Source: Terriglobales bacterium (lineage in GTDB: Bacteria; Acidobacteriota; Terriglobia; Terriglobales; Acidobacteriaceae). From it: a DNA stretch of 64,000 bases. Shown here piece by piece: positions 59,364-64,000 of the stretch (position 1 is the first letter of the stretch; the number at the start of each line of letters is the position of its first letter). The notes beneath the pieces were generated by a model. The model was not told the origin of the DNA. It ran no database searches and saw only the letters and a list, made by a program, of their open reading frames with translations. The position numbers were made by a program, and so were the translations under genes. The DNA is taken from assembly GCA_035651655.1 (NCBI GenBank), contig DASRFG010000002.1:124001-188000 (forward strand), read 5' to 3'.

Positions 59364-60602
59364 CTATTGGGTAACGCCGACCACTTCCGGCGTGGGCGTG
59401 TGCTCTGCTGTGGCAGGTTGTTTCACTACAAAGAAACTGTGATCGTACAGGTCGCGGTACATATGGCCTGCGATTTCGGCGGCTTTGGGACCGAAGGTGG
59501 GACGTCCCCCCTGAAGAAATACCACCACAACGATCCTGCCTACGTCGGTGTTGGCGTAAGAGGCGAACCAGCCAAAGCGGGTTCCATCTTTTGAGCAGGT
59601 GCCGGTCTTGCCCATGATCATCTCTTCGTTGAAATTCATCCGTACGGTGCGAGCAGTACCGTACCGAACCGCGTCAACCAAGCCATCGGAAATTTCGGGA
59701 ATCAAAGGCGCGATGTCGAGGTGCCGTTTCACCCTCGGCTGGAAGCCGGCAACTTCGTCGGGTGATGTAGGGTGCTGCAAATAATAAAGAGTTCCGCCAT
59801 TGGCAATGGCGGAGACCAGTCCGCCCAGTTGCAGCGGCGTCATGGAAATGCCTTCGCCGAACGAGCACATCTTGCCAACGCCGCCTTGTTTGGCGGAGAT
59901 TTCTTCTTCGGGATACGAGCCCAGTTGCTCGCCCGGAATGTTGTAGCCGGCAAGCTCTCCCAGTCCAAACTGATGCGCGTAATAACTGACCTTCTCAAAC
60001 CCCAGACGCCGCCCAATCGCCTCGAAGTAGGCGTTATTGGAACGCGCAAGTGCCTGGGTTAGGTTCAGCCGGTAACGCCGGCTCAACGGAACGGGTGTCT
60101 CTTTGGTGATCAGGTTTTCGCTGAGAGCAGCCAAAGCCACCGAAAGCTTTATCGTCGAGCAGGGTTGCGCACCGCTCGAGAGCGCCAGCTTCTGGTTCAC
60201 CATTGCCAGGATGCGTCCGCTGGTCGGCTCAATTGCGACGACCGTTCCATTCATGTTGCCCAGCGCGTCCACCGCTGCAGCGCGAACCACCGGGTCTTCA
60301 CCGGCTGTGACGTCGCCATCGGCAACATCATCCGTAAAAGAACTTGTGTAGAATCGCTCGTAAAAACGATGCCGGCGACGCGCATAGCGCCCACGTCCGC
60401 GCCGACCGCGCGCATACAAGCCACGGCTATGCCGCAAGCGACTCATGCGTCGTCTGGCACGCGCGCTTTCATTGATTTGTGATTTTGATTTGTTACTGCG
60501 AGTGAGCGGACGAGTATTAACCGTCGCAGCAATGGCAGCCAGCGAGAAAAAAGCCAGCGCAAGGACTAGAGCGAGCCGGACAACTACAGAGCCCTTTTTC
60601 AT
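59364..60602 (-). CDS. Penicillin-binding transpeptidase-domain protein with Arg-rich segment
   Basis: 412 residues from the ATG at 60602 (MKKGSVVVRLALVLALAFFS), which opens with a membrane anchor. The transpeptidase motifs are S149-T-I-K152 (QPCSTIKLSV), S188-N-N190 (ARSNNAYFEA) and K-T-G (IMGKTGTCSKDG). A very basic segment at about residues 48-83 (ARRRMSRLRHSRGLYARGRR and RGRYARRRHR) precedes the domain. There is no glycosyltransferase or dimerisation domain, so it is a compact DD-transpeptidase or related acyl-serine enzyme in the periplasm. It sits downstream of ftsZ on the same strand but with a 328-base gap. Confidence 0.88.
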   Translation of the reverse strand: MKKGSVVVRLALVLALAFFSLAAIAATVNTRPLTRSNKSKSQINESARARRRMSRLRHSRGLYARGRRGRGRYARRRHRFYERFYTSSFTDDVADGDVTAGEDPVVRAAAVDALGNMNGTVVAIEPTSGRILAMVNQKLALSSGAQPCSTIKLSVALAALSENLITKETPVPLSRRYRLNLTQALARSNNAYFEAIGRRLGFEKVSYYAHQFGLGELAGYNIPGEQLGSYPEEEISAKQGGVGKMCSFGEGISMTPLQLGGLVSAIANGGTLYYLQHPTSPDEVAGFQPRVKRHLDIAPLIPEISDGLVDAVRYGTARTVRMNFNEEMIMGKTGTCSKDGTRFGWFASYANTDVGRIVVVVFLQGGRPTFGPKAAEIAGHMYRDLYDHSFFVVKQPATAEHTPTPEVVGVTQ

Positions 60603-60930
60603 GAATCCCGTTACCATCCCCGAAGACCTGCCAACCAGACTAGTTGCACGACGCATGCCAATTTCTAATCATGGCAGCGCTATTTAGTCACGACATTGAT
60701 ATTAAGAGAGTTGCCGAATATACCGCAACATAAAAATCACGATCAGCAAAACCACGTACTCACAACTAAAGCTCTCAGATGCAGCTACTTACCTTCGAGT
60801 TACCGGAAGAACATAAACTTCGGTAACGAGCGCATGTTAACTTTCTCGATACTATCTTTCGTGTGGAAAAAGCCTGTCCTCCGTGGAAAATGCATTCCCT
60901 TGTCACTATGGGACAAAAAATTGCAATTGC
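60603..60930. other. Intergenic region between the PBP gene and ftsZ
   Basis: No gene seen. An inverted repeat pairs 60799-60809 (GTTACCGGAAG) with 60818-60827 (CTTCGGTAAC), ten base pairs with one bulged base and an 8-base loop. There is no U-run. It may end ftsZ transcription or bind a protein. The promoter of the PBP gene must lie here; no strong consensus was found. Confidence 0.4.
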
Positions 60931-62193
60931 TCAGTTCACCTCGCCACGTTTGCGCAGGAATGTGGGCACGTCGAGGTCTTCGGGCTCGAAATTTGGGATC
61001 ATCGGCGCTCGTGGCACCTCTGCTGCCATCGCCCGAGCGGGACTCGCTGGCCTGATTTCTTCTTCGTGGTCCATATCACTCAGCATCGGAGAAGGTTCCG
61101 ACACCGAAAAACTGGAAGTGACGCGTTGTCGTGAAATGGCGGACGCCGCTGAGGACAGTCCGCGTTCACGTCGTTGCGGAGCATCGGTCTTGAAACCTGT
61201 GGCGATCACCGTAATCTTGACCATGTCCTTCATCTTCTCGTCGAGGACCGCGCCGAAGATGATGTTCGCATCCTCGTGAGCCGCGCTCTGGATGATGGTT
61301 GAGGCTTCATTCACTTCGCTCAGCTTGAGCGAACTGGATCCGGTGATGTTGATCAGAATGCCGCGCGCGCCGTCAATTGCGCCGGCCTCAAGTAATGGCG
61401 AAGCGATCGCGCGTTGCGCCGCCTCTAACGCCCGCCGCTCGCCGCGAGCGCTGGCGGTACCCATGACGGCATAGCCCATTCCCGCCATGATTGCCTTCAC
61501 GTCCGCGAAGTCGCGATTAATGATCCCGGGAATGGTAATGATGTCCGAAATCCCCTGCACCGCCTGGCGCAGAATGTCATCCGCCACTTTGAACGATTCG
61601 AAAAATCCGGCATTGTCAGCCACCGCAAGCAGTTTCTCATTGGGAATCACAATGGTCGTGTCCACTGAGTCAATCAGTTCGGCGAGACCGTTCGCCGCTT
61701 GTGACATCCGCCGTTTGCCTTCGAAACCGAAAGGCTTGGTGACTACCGCAACCGTCAAAGCACCCATTTCACTGGCCAGCGAGGCAATTATCGGCGCGGC
61801 TCCGGTCCCGGTACCTCCGCCAAGACCGGTGGTGACGAAGACCATATCGGCGCCTTCGAGCGCCTCGATAATTTTGTCGGAATCTTCAAGAGCCGCTTTG
61901 CGCCCAACTTCCGGGTTAGCGCCCGCGCCCAGGCCGTTAGTCAGCTTCACCCCAAGCTGAATCTTCATCGCCGCGCGCGAGAGCCGCAGCGCTTGCAGGT
62001 CGGTGTTGGCAACAATGAACTCGATGCCTTCCACCCCGGCGTCAATCATGCGATTGACGGCGTTGCCGCCGCCACCACCGACGCCGATTACCTTGATGTT
62101 GGCATCGTTGCGCGCCTCCTCGTGGAAGCTGATCCGGATTCCACTCTTGGGCGTGTCCGACGGCGAAAGCGTGTTCTCTCTTTTTGGCGTCAT
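60931..62193 (-). CDS. ftsZ: Cell division protein FtsZ
   Basis: 420 residues, start preceded by GGAGAG. Tubulin-like GTPase of the Z ring. Seen: [20 protein letters not shown] near residue 35, the signature [19 protein letters not shown] near 125, the T7 loop region [18 protein letters not shown] near 230, a variable linker rich in Ser, Ala and Glu, and the C-terminal conserved peptide [11 protein letters not shown] that binds FtsA and ZipA-like partners. Third gene of the ftsQ-ftsA-ftsZ order. Confidence 0.98.
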   Translation of the reverse strand: MTPKRENTLSPSDTPKSGIRISFHEEARNDANIKVIGVGGGGGNAVNRMIDAGVEGIEFIVANTDLQALRLSRAAMKIQLGVKLTNGLGAGANPEVGRKAALEDSDKIIEALEGADMVFVTTGLGGGTGTGAAPIIASLASEMGALTVAVVTKPFGFEGKRRMSQAANGLAELIDSVDTTIVIPNEKLLAVADNAGFFESFKVADDILRQAVQGISDIITIPGIINRDFADVKAIMAGMGYAVMGTASARGERRALEAAQRAIASPLLEAGAIDGARGILINITGSSSLKLSEVNEASTIIQSAAHEDANIIFGAVLDEKMKDMVKITVIATGFKTDAPQRRERGLSSAASAISRQRVTSSFSVSEPSPMLSDMDHEEEIRPASPARAMAAEVPRAPMIPNFEPEDLDVPTFLRKRGEVN

Positions 62194-62254
62194 GGTTTGC
62201 TCTCCGTTCCTCGCATAGATTGTTCTTGCTACGTCTCGATTCCGGTCTCTTCGC

Positions 62255-63472
62255 TCAGGACTTCGCGAACAAGGCCCGCAGTCGCGCTACTCCCCACTTC
62301 TCTTCTTCTTTGCCACGAACCAGCCGTGCCCGATGGCCATAAAAGATCATTCCGATCACGGTAGTGAACTCGGGCTCAGCCAGCAGAGCCGGCATTTTCG
62401 CCAGTGGAGCTGGCCATGCCATGCGCACCGGCTTTCGCAGGATTGAATCTGCGATTTCGAGCATGCCCGGTAGCCGGGCCCCGCCTCCGGTGAGCACTAC
62501 GCCCGCGCCGCACATCTCTAACATGCCGGAATGGCGAAGATTGTCGCGTAGCATCTCAAAAAGCTCGCGACTCCGCGGTTCAAGAATTTCCCCCAGTACG
62601 CGCTGTTGCACCATACGTGACGGCCGGTCGCCCACCGAGGGCACTTCCACTTCATGTCCTTCGGGAATGCGGGTAACCACCGCCGACCCGAAATTGCATT
62701 TCAGTCTTTCGGCCTCAATCAGCGCGGTGCGCAGCCCTACAGAGATATCGCCGGTGAAGTGGTCGCCTCCCACCGGGAGAACCGCCGTGTGCACCACGGC
62801 GCCTTCTACGAATGCGATCAATTGTGTAGATCCGGCGCCAATGTCCACCAGACATACGCCCAGTTCCCGTTCTTCGGATCGCAATGCCGCATCGGCACAG
62901 GCAAGGGGCTCGAATACCGTGTCATCTACGTGGATTCCGGCGCGGTTTATGGCAGTAACCACGTTCTGGGTGGCGCTTCCAGCGGCGGTCACCAGGTGGA
63001 CGCGCACTTCCAGCTTGCTCCCGATCATGCCCAGGGGATCGCGTATTCCAGGTTGATCGTCGAGTATGAACTCCTGCGGAAGCAGATGCAGCACATCTCG
63101 GTCTGCCGGAAGGGAAATCGCGCGCGCTTTCTCCACCGCGTGACGGATCTCTTCGCGGGTGATCTCCCGGGGGCGGGTTCCCAAACTGATTCCACCCAGG
63201 CTATTCACGCCGCGCACATGAGAGCCGGCTATTCCGACTATGGCGCGCTCGATCGGCGCTCCAATACCGTTCTCGGCTTCTTCCACTGCCCGTTGAATGG
63301 AACCAACCGCCCGTTCCAAATCAACGATCATGCCCTTGCGCGAGCCCAGCGAGTCAACGATGCCGTGACTGCGATAGCGCAGACCGGCGTCGGTGATCTC
63401 CGCCACCAGAGCGCAGGTCTTGGCGCTGCCTACATCAATTGCGGTCAGCAGATGCTCGTTCAGATTGCTCAT
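62255..63472 (-). CDS. ftsA: Cell division protein FtsA
   Basis: 405 residues. Actin-like ATPase that tethers FtsZ to the membrane. Nucleotide-binding motifs are [16 protein letters not shown] at the N-terminus, [19 protein letters not shown] near 210 and [18 protein letters not shown] near 335. The SHS2-type 1C insert is around residues 85-165. The C-terminal amphipathic helix ([16 protein letters not shown]) would insert in the membrane. It begins 24 bases after the ftsQ stop. Confidence 0.97.
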   Translation of the reverse strand: MSNLNEHLLTAIDVGSAKTCALVAEITDAGLRYRSHGIVDSLGSRKGMIVDLERAVGSIQRAVEEAENGIGAPIERAIVGIAGSHVRGVNSLGGISLGTRPREITREEIRHAVEKARAISLPADRDVLHLLPQEFILDDQPGIRDPLGMIGSKLEVRVHLVTAAGSATQNVVTAINRAGIHVDDTVFEPLACADAALRSEERELGVCLVDIGAGSTQLIAFVEGAVVHTAVLPVGGDHFTGDISVGLRTALIEAERLKCNFGSAVVTRIPEGHEVEVPSVGDRPSRMVQQRVLGEILEPRSRELFEMLRDNLRHSGMLEMCGAGVVLTGGGARLPGMLEIADSILRKPVRMAWPAPLAKMPALLAEPEFTTVIGMIFYGHRARLVRGKEEEKWGVARLRALFAKS

Positions 63473-63496
63473 GCGCGGTGCTTCCTCATGTTCGGC

Positions 63497-64000
63497 CTAA
63501 TGTCTCCAGTCCTGACGGGTCTTGGTTAGCCTCACCGGCTTTTTCTTGTGCCAGCGATGCGCCGGACGGGTTGAAATAATGACCCGCTTCACTGGTTTTC
63601 TGGCGTTCGTCGCCGGGGCGCGCACTTCGGCTGCGATCAAAGCCGTAGGCTTTACCCCCGCCGCGATGGCGGCACGCGCTGCTGGCTTTGAAAGCGGCTT
63701 TTGAGCCACCAGCTTGCCGTCAGGATTGACTATGATCTGGTGGTCATAGCGCAGGTCTACCGAATCTACTTTTTGAAATTGCTGGCGCCACTCCGCCACG
63801 TGGGTCACGTAAATTTTGTAGCGGTCCAGGTAATTGGAAGCCCCCAGATGCACTAATACGGCACCTGAAGGATCATTGACCGTCACCTTCGCATCGTCAG
63901 GATCAGAGAGATCAACTTCGCTCAGGTCCTGAGAGTAATTGGCGCCCCCGGCATCAAGTTGCCGGACAAGCTCGCCGTAAATCTTCATGCGCGCGGCCCG
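63497..64000 (-). CDS. ftsQ: Cell division protein FtsQ, C-terminal part (partial)
   Basis: The frame is open to the end of the window (RAAR precedes the Met at 63988), so the gene continues beyond 64000 and only about 168 residues are seen. The segment LYGELVRQLDAG-like start, GAVLVHLGASNYLDRYKIYV and VDSVDLRYDHQIIVNPDGKL corresponds to the C-terminal beta domain of FtsQ/DivIB that contacts FtsB and FtsL. The tail is long, Ala/Pro then Lys/Arg-rich (RPAHRWHKKKPVRLTKTRQD). Position before ftsA and ftsZ supports the call. Confidence 0.9.
   Translation of the reverse strand, partial: RAARMKIYGELVRQLDAGGANYSQDLSEVDLSDPDDAKVTVNDPSGAVLVHLGASNYLDRYKIYVTHVAEWRQQFQKVDSVDLRYDHQIIVNPDGKLVAQKPLSKPAARAAIAAGVKPTALIAAEVRAPATNARKPVKRVIISTRPAHRWHKKKPVRLTKTRQDWRH

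Noticed and set aside
62654-63529. Plus-strand ORF of 291 codons
   Set aside because: Antisense to ftsA; composition is that of a reverse-complement frame.
1-64000. tRNA, rRNA or riboswitch
   Set aside because: No cloverleaf, rRNA segment or known riboswitch core was recognised by eye. A covariance-model scan would be needed to exclude small RNAs.

Overview
The window looks like a chromosomal segment of an Acidobacteriota bacterium. This is an inference from gene content: a large Oar-type TonB-dependent receptor with an N-terminal carboxypeptidase-regulatory domain, a GWxTD-domain protein, YVTN propeller and RHS proteins, a diderm envelope (lpxD, an LpxL-like acyltransferase, lnt) and an ftsQ-ftsA-ftsZ block. 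No rRNA, tRNA, CRISPR array or phage integrase was recognised.

Layout. 1-2023: tail of a receiver protein, a CheX-like phosphatase and a YVTN lipoprotein. 2286-10097: an RHS array. Three RHS C-terminal tips sit on cores of very different length. Each carries an unrelated terminal domain and is followed by a small gene that could be its immunity partner. Two scraps of RHS core also remain (6682-6756 and 10051-10097). 10125-19429: Ku, a DUF92 membrane protein, a cyclase-like protein, a DUF218 protein, a TsaC/Sua5-type protein, an SpoU methyltransferase, RarA, a GAF-SpoIIE phosphatase, a CoA-binding protein and a conserved hypothetical. 19515-24227: prfB with a programmed frameshift, then lnt, lpxD and an LpxL-like gene, all on the minus strand. 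24394-30316: cytochrome c, a SYLF protein, a response regulator without its phospho-acceptor Asp, small exported proteins and a P1-family peptidase.

30317-32160 is a repeat island around a REP-associated tyrosine transposase (RAYT): palindromes, a 62-bp tandem array and two pairs of long direct repeats. 32159-49928 is a divergent nitrogen-compound island. The minus strand encodes a class III aminotransferase, an APC permease, an aldehyde dehydrogenase, a GabT-like aminotransferase and an MmsA-like dehydrogenase, plus the Oar-type receptor. The plus strand encodes a MerR-XRE-cupin regulator, an amidohydrolase and a PotDABC-type polyamine transporter. The intergenic region holds an inverted repeat wrapped around a TATAAT box. 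Together these fit uptake of polyamines or omega-amino acids, removal of amino groups and aldehyde oxidation to central metabolites.

50179-59308: a doubtful ORF, a PilZ protein, a TPR protein, an outer-membrane-type protein, a GWxTD protein, and a membrane fusion protein with an ABC ATPase but no permease. 59364-64000: a penicillin-binding transpeptidase, ftsZ, ftsA and the 3' part of ftsQ.

The most interesting parts are the RHS array, above all the tip at 7982-9475 with an L,D-transpeptidase-like (Tlde1/DUF2778-like) end next to a secreted small protein, and the RAYT repeat island.
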